Source of the DNA: Winogradskyella sp.
GTDB lineage: Bacteria > Bacteroidota > Bacteroidia > Flavobacteriales > Flavobacteriaceae
Assembly (NCBI GenBank): GCA_030149175.1
Contig: JASBSA010000025.1
Coordinates: 1-50,059 of the forward strand
DNA: 50,059 nucleotides
Direction: 5' to 3'
The position numbers and the translations under genes were made by a program. This document shows, piece after piece, positions 8,090 to 17,454 of this stretch (position 1 is its first letter; each line of letters begins with the position of its first letter). A model generated the notes under the pieces. The model did not search any database. It had not been told where the DNA came from and saw only the letters and a program-made list of their open reading frames with translations.

Positions 8090-9466
8090 TTACTCCCAAA
8101 ACTCCTCGATCTCTTCCAAGGATTTTCCTTTCGTTTCTGGAATAAACTTATAAGTTAAAAAGATAATTACAAGAATAAACGCAATGAATATAAAGTATGG
8201 CATTGAACCATTCCAAGGTGCGCTATTATTAGCCTTGCTTTCCATTACCATTGGGAATGTTTGTGATACCAAATAGTTTGCCGCCCATTGCGCTGCTACT
8301 GCTACAGACATTGCCACGCTTCGTATTTTATTCGGGAACATTTCTGAGAGTATAACCCAAACTACAGGTCCCATTGACAACGCAAACGAACCAATAAATA
8401 CCAAAACTCCAATTAAGGATACCAAACCTACAGCGTTTTGTTGAAGTGATACTCCCAGTAACAAAAATCCAACAATCATACCTACAGATCCCACATAAAG
8501 TAGTGGCTTTCTTCCATATTTATCGACGGTGTACATTGCCACAAACGTAAATACAAGGTTTACAAATGCTAATAGTATTTGCTGTGCCAATACATCTTCT
8601 TTACCAAAGCCTAATGCTTTTTCAAAAATATCTGCTCCATAATACAGTACTGCGTTGATACCTGTAAACTGTTGTAAAACAGACAAAGCTGTTCCTATAA
8701 TTATAATAGCTAATATGGCTTTTGAGAAGTAATTAACTTTTACCTTAGGTTCATCCGATTTAAGTGAAGTCTTAATTTCTACCAACTCCTTTTGAGCCAT
8801 ATCCTCTCCGTGAACCTTATTTAAAATATCTAATGCTTGATTGTCTTCGCCTTTAATAGCCAACCATCTTGGACTTTTTGGCACAAAAAACAACAACACT
8901 AAAAACAACAAACTTGGCACGAGTTCTGACCAAAACATCCGCCTCCAACCGAATTGCAAGTTCTGTGCTTCGGTTAAGCTATTTCCAATAAAATAAGTAG
9001 CTAAAAACACAACGAAAAATCCGACCACGATAGCCAATTGGTAATACGTCACCATTTTACCTCTGATGTTACTCGGTGCGATTTCAGCAATATACATTGG
9101 TGCGTTCATCGAAGCGATCCCGATTCCCAGTCCACCAATAATTCTGAACACTACCAACATTGTAACAGTTTCAGGAAGTATTTCTGGCAAACCAGAGCCC
9201 CAAGCAGATATTGAAAATAAAACTGCCGAAATGATTAAGGACCATTTTCTACCAATCTTTATACTCAAAGGTCCTGCTAAAACGGCTCCTACAAAACAAC
9301 CTAATAAAGCACTACCTACAACCCAACCCTTTAAAGTTGCATCGAGTTCAAAGTACTTACTTAGGTAAAATTGTGCACCATTAATAACGCCTGTATCATA
9401 GCCAAATAATAAACCGCCGAGGGCAGAAATAGCCGTAATCAGTAATAAGAAAGATTTTTTGTTCAT
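8090..9466 (-). CDS. Sugar porter family MFS transporter
   Basis: GGLLFGYDTGVINGA, PMYIAEIAPSNIRGKMV, QQFTGINAVLYYG, GRKPLL, PETKGKSLEEIE signatures of sugar porters. Confidence 0.95.
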   Translation of the reverse strand: MNKKSFLLLITAISALGGLLFGYDTGVINGAQFYLSKYFELDATLKGWVVGSALLGCFVGAVLAGPLSIKIGRKWSLIISAVLFSISAWGSGLPEILPETVTMLVVFRIIGGLGIGIASMNAPMYIAEIAPSNIRGKMVTYYQLAIVVGFFVVFLATYFIGNSLTEAQNLQFGWRRMFWSELVPSLLFLVLLFFVPKSPRWLAIKGEDNQALDILNKVHGEDMAQKELVEIKTSLKSDEPKVKVNYFSKAILAIIIIGTALSVLQQFTGINAVLYYGADIFEKALGFGKEDVLAQQILLAFVNLVFTFVAMYTVDKYGRKPLLYVGSVGMIVGFLLLGVSLQQNAVGLVSLIGVLVFIGSFALSMGPVVWVILSEMFPNKIRSVAMSVAVAAQWAANYLVSQTFPMVMESKANNSAPWNGSMPYFIFIAFILVIIFLTYKFIPETKGKSLEEIEEFWE

Positions 9467-9577
9467 ATCGATTTAGTGTTTAGTTAGTTTTCAAAGTTTA
9501 AATGTAGGTGAACTCAATTCAAAAGTGATTTAAAAACTGTCCACAATAGTATGTTTAAAGTCAAAAATCATTGCCTG

Positions 9578-10402
9578 TTACAATGTAATATTTATAAGGA
9601 CTGGTAAATGATCTGATGGATATTTTAAATCCCAGTTATCACTCAATACTGCATATTTGTTCACTTTAACATCTTCTGAAACGAAAATATAATCTATTCT
9701 CCTTGTAACGGGTTGGTCAAAATGAAACCCATTGAATGTGCCTTCTGGACCAAAATCAACCTTAGCAGTCTCTTTTGAATCTCTCAACGCTTCTTTTATA
9801 TGAAGAATACTTTTATGGTTAGGTTCCATATTAAAATCACCGGTTAAAAACACAGGATAATTTTCAGTATTCAAACTTTTGATTTTATCGAGAATTAAAA
9901 TAGCACTATTATTTCTGGCTTCCTTACCAACGTGGTCAAAATGGGTATTGAATACCCAAAACTTTTGCTTGGTTTGTTGATTTTCAAACAACGCATAAGT
10001 ACACACACGATTACAAACGGCATCCCAACCCATACTTACTTTATCTGGTGTTTGCGATAGCCAAAAAGTTGAAGATTGAAGCACTTTCATTTTATTCATA
10101 TTGTAAAAAATAGCCGAAAATTCACCTTCATTTTTTCCGTCGTCCCTGCCTACACCAACAAAGCTGTAACCCGTTAAAAGACTATCCAAATCTTTCATTT
10201 GGTTGGGCATCGCTTCTTGCACACCCAAAACATCAGGTTCATAAAAATTGATTTGATTGACCATAAAAGGTTTACGGTTTGACCAACTGTTTTTACCTTC
10301 TTTTGGGTAATCTAACTTAATGTTGTAGGTCATTATTTTCAAGTCTTGTGATGACACTGAAAATGAAGTTATTACTGATAGTATAATTAGAAAATTTCTC
10401 AT
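9578..10402 (-). CDS. Secreted endonuclease/exonuclease/phosphatase (EEP) family protein
   Basis: Signal peptide; KIMTYNIKLDYP, DVLGVQEAMPNQ, WVFNTHFDHVG, LTGDFNMEPNH, RRIDYIFVSEDV, SDHLPVLINI. Confidence 0.9.
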   Translation of the reverse strand: MRNFLIILSVITSFSVSSQDLKIMTYNIKLDYPKEGKNSWSNRKPFMVNQINFYEPDVLGVQEAMPNQMKDLDSLLTGYSFVGVGRDDGKNEGEFSAIFYNMNKMKVLQSSTFWLSQTPDKVSMGWDAVCNRVCTYALFENQQTKQKFWVFNTHFDHVGKEARNNSAILILDKIKSLNTENYPVFLTGDFNMEPNHKSILHIKEALRDSKETAKVDFGPEGTFNGFHFDQPVTRRIDYIFVSEDVKVNKYAVLSDNWDLKYPSDHLPVLINITL

Positions 10403-12249
10403 TATTCAATAAAAATTAATTGACTTTGTTCTGAAATTCCGTTTTCATTAAACGCTTCGATAGTGAAATAATATGGTGTATCTCTATCCAAACAACGCAT
10501 AAAATGTGAGTTGGTATCATAGACTTGCCAAGATTGATACAGTTTGTCTGTTGCTATTCCCCAACGGATATTATACCCTTGAGCGCCTTCAACGGCATCC
10601 CAAGAGAATGATGCATCTCTTCGATCTTCTTCTCGATTAATTTTGAAATTTGAAACCTTGTTTGGTGCTTCACCTAAACCAAGCCCGAAGACTCTAACTT
10701 CAGACATTGCAAAGTTATTTCCTGGTACTTTTACATTGCTATATCTAACGTATTTTGCTTTTACAGGTTCATCTAAAACTAGGTAAGCGTTTGGCGCATC
10801 AATATCAGTTTTACTTCTGTCTACAACCGTTTTCCAGTTTTTACCATCTTCTGAAGTTTCAATAGTAAATTGATGTTTTAATCCTTCAACACGTGTATAA
10901 ATTCCAGATTCGTGATCGTGATAGTTTAGTTGAATGGCGTGTACGGTTCCTTCATTTAATAATTCGATAGTCATCCATTGTGTATCGTCATTAGCTTCGG
11001 CAACCCAAAATGTTTTTGGGTTTTCGTCAGTTAAAACGTTTGCTATTATTTGTCCTTTAGCATTAGTTTCTGTTGGGATTTCTTTTACTTCAACTTCATC
11101 ATCATTAGACGTAAATTTCATGATTTGTTGAAGCGATGACGATACCGTTACATTTCCTTTATAGGATAGCAGCATCCAACCGTTATGCTGTCCAGCTTTT
11201 GTTGGATGATTTGGACCAAAACGAGGATAATCGCCGTACGAGGTGTTGCTGTACATTAAACCATCGTCGTCAAAATAGGTAGGAAACATGCACAAACGAC
11301 GTTCCCATTGCGCATTAGATGCCAACGCCATAGTCGCAAAATGCCAGTATTGACCGTTGGTTTGCTTTACTGTAATACCGTGTCCTGCACCATTAGTAAA
11401 TCCACCAGGTTTAAAACTCATCGGATTATTTTTCATGTAGGTGAATGGTCCAAGTGGCGAATCGCCTATATACACACCATCTGCATAGACATTAAATTGT
11501 GTGCCTGGTGCGGCGTATTGTAAGTAATATTTTCCGTTGTGTTTGGTCATTGAAGCACCTTCCATATAACCTTCTTTTAAGGTTGGATGAAAGTTGTTTT
11601 CGCCAAAACGTTCCCAACCGTGCTTTTCTTCATCTAAATTTATCAACTCTTCTCTAACGCCAGTTTCTAAAAAGCGGTCGTCTTTATTCAACATTTTTAC
11701 ACGAATAGGATGCACGTTAGAACTTCCCCAATAGAGATACGACTTGCCATCATCGTCAATAAATAATTCGGAATCTTGAATGTTGTTTGAAATTGAAGCC
11801 GTTGGTGTCCATAATCCTTTTTTTGGATCATCGGTGTACAAAATACTGCCATAACCCGCAGGATCACCAGCAAAATAAACCAAGGAATCTTTATAGTTGA
11901 ACGCTGTTGGTGCGTTGCTACCTTCAAAAAACCATTGTTGTGGTTTTATGAATTTCCAATTCACTAAATCTGTAGAATGCCAATAGCCGAACGAACGTGT
12001 AACGAACATATAGTACTCACCTTTAAACTCGATGACTGCTGGATCTGCACCAGAACGATAAGATTGGTTTCTAGCAGAATTATAAACCATATAGGTGTAA
12101 TCGATGTCAAGCGGATTGATGTAAGTTTCTGAGTATGTTTCAGATGTTTCCTTTTCCGCTGAAAGAGAAGTATTATCTGTACTCTTATTGATGTCTTCTT
12201 TACAGGAAAATATAGTTGCTGTTATGAATAGCAAAAGAAGGTTTCTCAT
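10402..12249 (-). CDS. GH43-like glycoside hydrolase with discoidin (F5/8C) and fibronectin III domains, lipoprotein
   Basis: SGADPAVIEFKGEYYMF, QDSELFIDDDGKSYLYWG and EGYMEGASM carry the GH43-type Asp/Asp/Glu; C-term discoidin-like and FnIII-like. Start at 12249 (MRNLLLLFITATIFSC) fits a lipoprotein signal better than the 12288 ORF start. Confidence 0.8.
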   Translation of the reverse strand: MRNLLLLFITATIFSCKEDINKSTDNTSLSAEKETSETYSETYINPLDIDYTYMVYNSARNQSYRSGADPAVIEFKGEYYMFVTRSFGYWHSTDLVNWKFIKPQQWFFEGSNAPTAFNYKDSLVYFAGDPAGYGSILYTDDPKKGLWTPTASISNNIQDSELFIDDDGKSYLYWGSSNVHPIRVKMLNKDDRFLETGVREELINLDEEKHGWERFGENNFHPTLKEGYMEGASMTKHNGKYYLQYAAPGTQFNVYADGVYIGDSPLGPFTYMKNNPMSFKPGGFTNGAGHGITVKQTNGQYWHFATMALASNAQWERRLCMFPTYFDDDGLMYSNTSYGDYPRFGPNHPTKAGQHNGWMLLSYKGNVTVSSSLQQIMKFTSNDDEVEVKEIPTETNAKGQIIANVLTDENPKTFWVAEANDDTQWMTIELLNEGTVHAIQLNYHDHESGIYTRVEGLKHQFTIETSEDGKNWKTVVDRSKTDIDAPNAYLVLDEPVKAKYVRYSNVKVPGNNFAMSEVRVFGLGLGEAPNKVSNFKINREEDRRDASFSWDAVEGAQGYNIRWGIATDKLYQSWQVYDTNSHFMRCLDRDTPYYFTIEAFNENGISEQSQLIFIE

Positions 12250-12253
12250 CTGT

Positions 12254-13957
12254 TTAAAGTTTTTTGTCGGTGTCTGTAATTGGATCATAAGATGTTCCTG
12301 TTTTACCTCTCAGTTTTTCAAACTGTTTGTAAGCGCGCTCAACTTGTTCTTTTGGCCCTTGCTTAAATTCCTCGTCAGTGACTTTATATTTTTCTTGAAG
12401 TTCGGCAAGTTGTGTTCTTAGTTCAGATTCAATCTCATCGTATTCAGGATTATTAATTTGATTGTTTATTTCCTTTGGATCTTCTTCTAAATCGTACAAT
12501 TCCCAAGTATCAATATCATCGTAAAAATGCATCAACTTGTAACGCTTGGTTCTAATGCCGTAGTGCTTTTTCACCATATGAAATGCTGGATAGTCATAAT
12601 AATGATAATACACAGCATCTCTAAAATCTTCGTTTTTATTATAGGTTTTTTCTAGCAATGGACGTAACGACTTACCCTGCATATCGTTAGGAATTTCAGC
12701 TTGTGCATAATCCAAAAACGTTTCAGCAAAATCGAGATTTTGGGTTAAATCTTCGATGACCGTTCCCGGTTTAATAGCTTTAGGATACTTTACCAATAAA
12801 GGCATTGCCAACGATTCTTCGTACATATAACGCTTGTCAAACCAGCCTTTTTCACCTAAATAAAAACCTTGATCGGTCGTGTAAATAACGATGGTATTTT
12901 CGGCTAGACCGTTTTCTTCCAAGTAATCCAATACTCTGCCAACACCTTCATCTACCGATGCGATGGTTGCTAAATACTCTTGAAGATAGCGCTGTCCTTT
13001 CCACTCGGCCAATTCCCTACCCGAAAGATTGGCTTTATGAAAGGCATCGTTTTTTGGCTGATAGGCTCTATCCCAAGCGGCGCGTTGTTCTGGTGTCATA
13101 CGTTCAAAATCGGTTTTCCAAGGATTCCAAGCCAGTTCTGGACTTCCTTCTTTTTTAGTCATTTTTAAATCGTGACCTTCATACATATCCTTGTAAATGG
13201 TTTGTTGCTGGTCTTTTGAGCCGAGTGATCCTTCGTGTGCTGTAAAATAAGTTTCCGGTAACGGGAATTTTATAGAATCGAATTTATTGACGTGACGCAA
13301 TGCTGGCATCCAATTTCTATGTGGTGCTTTGTGCTGAAGCATTAACATAAAAGGTTTGTCAGAATCTTTTACACGCTCTAAATACGCCAATCCGTCTTCG
13401 GTGATAATATCTGTAGCATAACCTTCAATTTGAGTGGTATCGGCTTCTTTTGTGGTTTCATTCAAACCGATAAAATCAGGATTGTAATAATTCCCCTGGT
13501 CTTTTAAGATATGCCAATAATCAAAGCCTTCAGGATTGCCGTGCAAATGCCACTTTCCGATCATTGCGGTATTGTAGCCGGCCTCTTGAAGCAACTTAGG
13601 AAAGGTTTGTTGACTGCCATCAAAACGGTTGCCGTTCATTCTAAAGCCATTAACGTGACTAAACTTTCCCGTTAAAATCACAGCACGACTTGGTCCGCAA
13701 ATAGAATTGGTACAAAAGTTATTTTTAAACAACGCACCTTCTTCTGCAATTCGGTCGATGTTTGGTGTTGGTGCCAATTGACTGATGGGATGACCATACG
13801 CACTAATGGCTTGTTCGGCGTGGTCATCTGCCATTATATATACAATGTTTGGTCTTTTTGAGTTCTCGACTGTGCTGGAACTGACATCGTCTTTGGTCTT
13901 TTCTTTACAAGATTGAAAAGTTAAAAGGCCTATTAATAAGATTGAAATATATCGCAT
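12254..13957 (-). CDS. Sulfatase (S1 family, Cys-type formylglycine)
   Basis: RPNIVYIMADDHAEQAISAYG, CGPSRAVILTGK (C-x-P-S-R maturation motif), GKWHLHG; lipoprotein signal. Confidence 0.93.
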   Translation of the reverse strand: MRYISILLIGLLTFQSCKEKTKDDVSSSTVENSKRPNIVYIMADDHAEQAISAYGHPISQLAPTPNIDRIAEEGALFKNNFCTNSICGPSRAVILTGKFSHVNGFRMNGNRFDGSQQTFPKLLQEAGYNTAMIGKWHLHGNPEGFDYWHILKDQGNYYNPDFIGLNETTKEADTTQIEGYATDIITEDGLAYLERVKDSDKPFMLMLQHKAPHRNWMPALRHVNKFDSIKFPLPETYFTAHEGSLGSKDQQQTIYKDMYEGHDLKMTKKEGSPELAWNPWKTDFERMTPEQRAAWDRAYQPKNDAFHKANLSGRELAEWKGQRYLQEYLATIASVDEGVGRVLDYLEENGLAENTIVIYTTDQGFYLGEKGWFDKRYMYEESLAMPLLVKYPKAIKPGTVIEDLTQNLDFAETFLDYAQAEIPNDMQGKSLRPLLEKTYNKNEDFRDAVYYHYYDYPAFHMVKKHYGIRTKRYKLMHFYDDIDTWELYDLEEDPKEINNQINNPEYDEIESELRTQLAELQEKYKVTDEEFKQGPKEQVERAYKQFEKLRGKTGTSYDPITDTDKKL

Positions 13958-14844
13958 TACTCTTTGGTTTTTATAATTTTTGTTTGAATGACTTCATCAT
14001 TAAGCATTGTACGTTCAAAAAAATTGAAAACTATATCCAATTCTTCGTATGGGATCCTTGAGATTTCGTGTCGCGCATCTTTAACAATGTTGAAATAGTA
14101 AGACGTTTCAAATTCATCTAATTTATTTGCAATAATTTTAGAACCATCCAACATTATATAACCATCTTTAGTTGAATCGCAGTAGTGATGTGGCGCGTTA
14201 CCAAAAGGCACCAATTGGTCTTTTGTACCGTGATATAAAACCGCAGGAACCGCATTGTCCGTGGTTAGATAACTGGCATCTACCATTGCGCCAGCACAAG
14301 AAAACACTCCTGCAAATTTCACTTCGCTATACGCTTCTGCATTGTCCACAAAATATTCGCGCATAAAAACCGCATTTAAAATGCCTTCTGCACCTGCGCT
14401 ACTGCCACCAGCAATGATTTTCGTGGTATCGATTTGAAGTTCATTAGCGTGTTCAACCACATATTTTGCGGCATCCATATAATCGATTGCAGCTTGTTTA
14501 AAGGTTTCCAATTTTTCGTCTTTGGTACAATTGCAACCAAAACCTGTTGACGTTCCTTTTCTGAGCAAACGATATGAGATTGAAATACCAATATAATTCT
14601 GTTCTTTTGCAGCGTATCTTACCAAGTTTTCATCGTCTATATAATCCCTGTGGCCCACTGCAAATCCGCCACCGTGCATCCAAAGTAACACTGGTAAAGT
14701 ATCTGATTTCTTAATGTTTTCTGGTGTATAAACATCTAGTTTTAGTGTGTCATTCCCTTTTATAGCGTAGGTGTATGTCGCTTTGTTTTGTGCTGAAAGT
14801 GATAACACAAAAAAGAATATAAAAACTTTTATTAAAATTTTCAT
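13957..14844 (-). CDS. Alpha/beta hydrolase (HSL/carboxylesterase-like), secreted
   Basis: Signal peptide; MHGGGFAVG oxyanion motif, GGSSAGAEG nucleophile elbow. Confidence 0.85.
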   Translation of the reverse strand: MKILIKVFIFFFVLSLSAQNKATYTYAIKGNDTLKLDVYTPENIKKSDTLPVLLWMHGGGFAVGHRDYIDDENLVRYAAKEQNYIGISISYRLLRKGTSTGFGCNCTKDEKLETFKQAAIDYMDAAKYVVEHANELQIDTTKIIAGGSSAGAEGILNAVFMREYFVDNAEAYSEVKFAGVFSCAGAMVDASYLTTDNAVPAVLYHGTKDQLVPFGNAPHHYCDSTKDGYIMLDGSKIIANKLDEFETSYYFNIVKDARHEISRIPYEELDIVFNFFERTMLNDEVIQTKIIKTKE

Positions 14845-17445
14845 TTAGTCCAATTTTTCAATTAAAATACCGCTAATCACAGGCAAACCTTTAACGGCAT
14901 TGAGCTTTAAGGTTAAACCTTTTTTCGTTTGAATATTAGTCTTAAGCGTTACGCCATATTTTTCAGGATAAGCTTGGGCTAAATTCAATTGCTTTTCGAT
15001 TAATTTGTCGTTAATATATACATCAAAAATGCGTTGTTTTTTATCCGTTTCAGAAGTGTTACCTGAAAGGTTATAAATGTTTTCGGTTGGTTTTATTTGT
15101 GGCTCAACAAAATATAAGGTCACGTCGTAATTGCCTTCTAGAACGTCCACTTTATATTCTTCACAACCTTCTAGCAAGGTTTGGAACAAAGGTTCTGCAT
15201 TGGTGTTTTTGATATTATGTGGCAGACCTTGATTTTTGTCTTTGGTCATTCTGTAAGCTGTTCCGTTTTTATGACCAAACCAGCCTTCTTTATAAGGTTG
15301 GTCTGGTACAAAAGTGATGTTTTGTTCTTCATCATAAAAATTGAAATGCGACCCAATGTTGATTCCTAGTCGCTTAAAATCAATAAAATCTAATTTTCCA
15401 ACACGATTAACTTTTATTATTTTTTCTTCGGAAATAATTTGAGCTGAAACCTTAATTTTGTTGTTTCCATTTTTGAAAGGCATATCGATAGTTACCGAAC
15501 CATTTTCAACTTTATAATCACCTAAATTATTCTCATTTAAACTTACGCTTACCTCACTTTCATTTGAATATATTTGAACTGGAAATGTTTCATTTTGAAA
15601 CAATGTTAATCCTTTTAAATAATCCGTTGCGATATGAACTACTGGTGTATCATCCTCTAAAACCGATTTGTACCAATAGTAGATATCCTTTGGTGTTCGG
15701 TCGTATTGCACAAGTCCTTTTTGATTAACGTGCGGAATGGCATCACCTCGAAATTCCGAACCAAAATCTGCAAAATTCCAAGCTGTCATTCCCGTTATAA
15801 AAGGTCGGTCGGTAATCTGTTTGTAGTACGATTGATGCAGTTTTGCTTGATAATTGGTAGAAAAATCGAACTTTTTAGGCGTTTTGGTAAAAATCCGAAC
15901 ATCAGCACCAGGACCATATTCTGACAATAAAAGCGAACGATTTGGAAAACGTTTATGCTGCTCATCCAGAAATTTTCCTAAATCTTCGATCTGTTTATCG
16001 TACCAACCAAAATAAAGATTCCAGCCCAAAAGCATTGGTATATCCGCAATACCTGTTTCATTATACACTTCTGAATTATGGCAAGCCATAACTGTTATGT
16101 GATTTGGCGCTAGTGTTCTGGTTAAATCTTCAAGCTGTGTAGCTAATTTTAGTGATGTCTTTTTTAATTCGGTTTTTTCTTCGTCTGTTAAATTTCGGTT
16201 GAAAACCAAACGAATAAAAATTTCATTCATATATCCAAACATTACGACAGAAGGGAAATTGTGATACTGTTTGATATGCTCTTTTTGCATATTTAGACTT
16301 GTTTCAAAATAACTTTCTGAATCTGATACCAGATTTATTACAGGTATTTCTGTCCAAACTAAAATACCGAGTTCATCACAAAGCTGATAGAGTTCTCTGT
16401 TGTGTGGGTAGTGAGCAAATCGAATGACATTTGCGCCCATACTTTTTATGAGGTGAATATCTTGTTTTTGCAACTCGATTGGCACGGCGTTACCGTAGTC
16501 TTTATAATCTTGGTGGCGATTAACACCTATTAATTTAATCGGTTTTCCATTTAAAAAGAAACCTTTTTCTGGGTCTACAGTCGCCCAACGAAAGCCTAAA
16601 TTAGACTCTTTTTGATCTAAAACGGTTCCGTTTTTATCACTTAAGGTCAGTTGTAACTTATACAAATACGGATCGTCTGGTGACCATAATTTTGGATTCT
16701 TAATATCTGGATAATTAACTTCAATGGTTTTTGTTTCGTTTGCTTTCAGTTTAAGTCTTTGATGGTCTTCTCTAAAAAGATTTCCTTCAGCATCAAAAAT
16801 CTTAAGTTCTAAATGTGTTTCGGTTTTTTTATCAAAATTGTCAATTAAAACTTTAACCTTAACACCAGCTTTTTCATTGGAAACATCGTAGTAATTCACA
16901 TAAAAACCTTCGGAAGCAAAATCCTTTAAACTAAAGTGCTGCTTGGGAACTTTTATTAATTCGACATCTCGATAAATTCCACCGTAAAAGGTGAAATCCG
17001 CATCTAATGGTGGAATATTAACGTTATGGGAATTATCGACTTCAACTTCAATTAAGTTATAAGCATCGAAGTTTAAAAACGATGTGATATTTGCATTAAA
17101 AGCTGTGTAACCACCTTTATGATTCACAGCTTTTTTGCCGTTTACAAAAACTGTAGCTTCTTGATTAACCGCATTAAATTTTAAGTAAAATATTTGGTCT
17201 TTGTCTTCTGAAGACACAAAGATTTGCTTCTTGTAATAACCTAATCCACGACGATAGCCACGCTCATCATTAAAGGCATCATCCTTGTTCCAAGTATGAG
17301 GAATGTTTACGATTTCCCAATTGGTTTTATCTTCGGAATATTGCCATCCAGAATTAATAGTTTTTGATTGTGAGACACAAAAAAAAGGGGAAGCCACACA
17401 CAACATAAAGCTTAATAAAAACATTCTATGGTTTATGTGTGGCAT
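14845..17445 (-). CDS. Glycoside hydrolase family 2
   Basis: IPHTWN, GYRRGLGYYKK, GVNRHQDYKDYGNA, MGANVIRFAHYPH, GYMNE (acid/base), LLSEYG (nucleophile); malectin-like C-terminal region. Confidence 0.9.
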   Translation of the reverse strand: MPHINHRMFLLSFMLCVASPFFCVSQSKTINSGWQYSEDKTNWEIVNIPHTWNKDDAFNDERGYRRGLGYYKKQIFVSSEDKDQIFYLKFNAVNQEATVFVNGKKAVNHKGGYTAFNANITSFLNFDAYNLIEVEVDNSHNVNIPPLDADFTFYGGIYRDVELIKVPKQHFSLKDFASEGFYVNYYDVSNEKAGVKVKVLIDNFDKKTETHLELKIFDAEGNLFREDHQRLKLKANETKTIEVNYPDIKNPKLWSPDDPYLYKLQLTLSDKNGTVLDQKESNLGFRWATVDPEKGFFLNGKPIKLIGVNRHQDYKDYGNAVPIELQKQDIHLIKSMGANVIRFAHYPHNRELYQLCDELGILVWTEIPVINLVSDSESYFETSLNMQKEHIKQYHNFPSVVMFGYMNEIFIRLVFNRNLTDEEKTELKKTSLKLATQLEDLTRTLAPNHITVMACHNSEVYNETGIADIPMLLGWNLYFGWYDKQIEDLGKFLDEQHKRFPNRSLLLSEYGPGADVRIFTKTPKKFDFSTNYQAKLHQSYYKQITDRPFITGMTAWNFADFGSEFRGDAIPHVNQKGLVQYDRTPKDIYYWYKSVLEDDTPVVHIATDYLKGLTLFQNETFPVQIYSNESEVSVSLNENNLGDYKVENGSVTIDMPFKNGNNKIKVSAQIISEEKIIKVNRVGKLDFIDFKRLGINIGSHFNFYDEEQNITFVPDQPYKEGWFGHKNGTAYRMTKDKNQGLPHNIKNTNAEPLFQTLLEGCEEYKVDVLEGNYDVTLYFVEPQIKPTENIYNLSGNTSETDKKQRIFDVYINDKLIEKQLNLAQAYPEKYGVTLKTNIQTKKGLTLKLNAVKGLPVISGILIEKLD

Positions 17446-17454
17446 AATTAGCTA

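Noticed and set aside
9467-9577. Promoter before the MFS gene
   Set aside because: The gap could hold one, but no convincing TTG-N-TAnnTTTG pair was found by eye.
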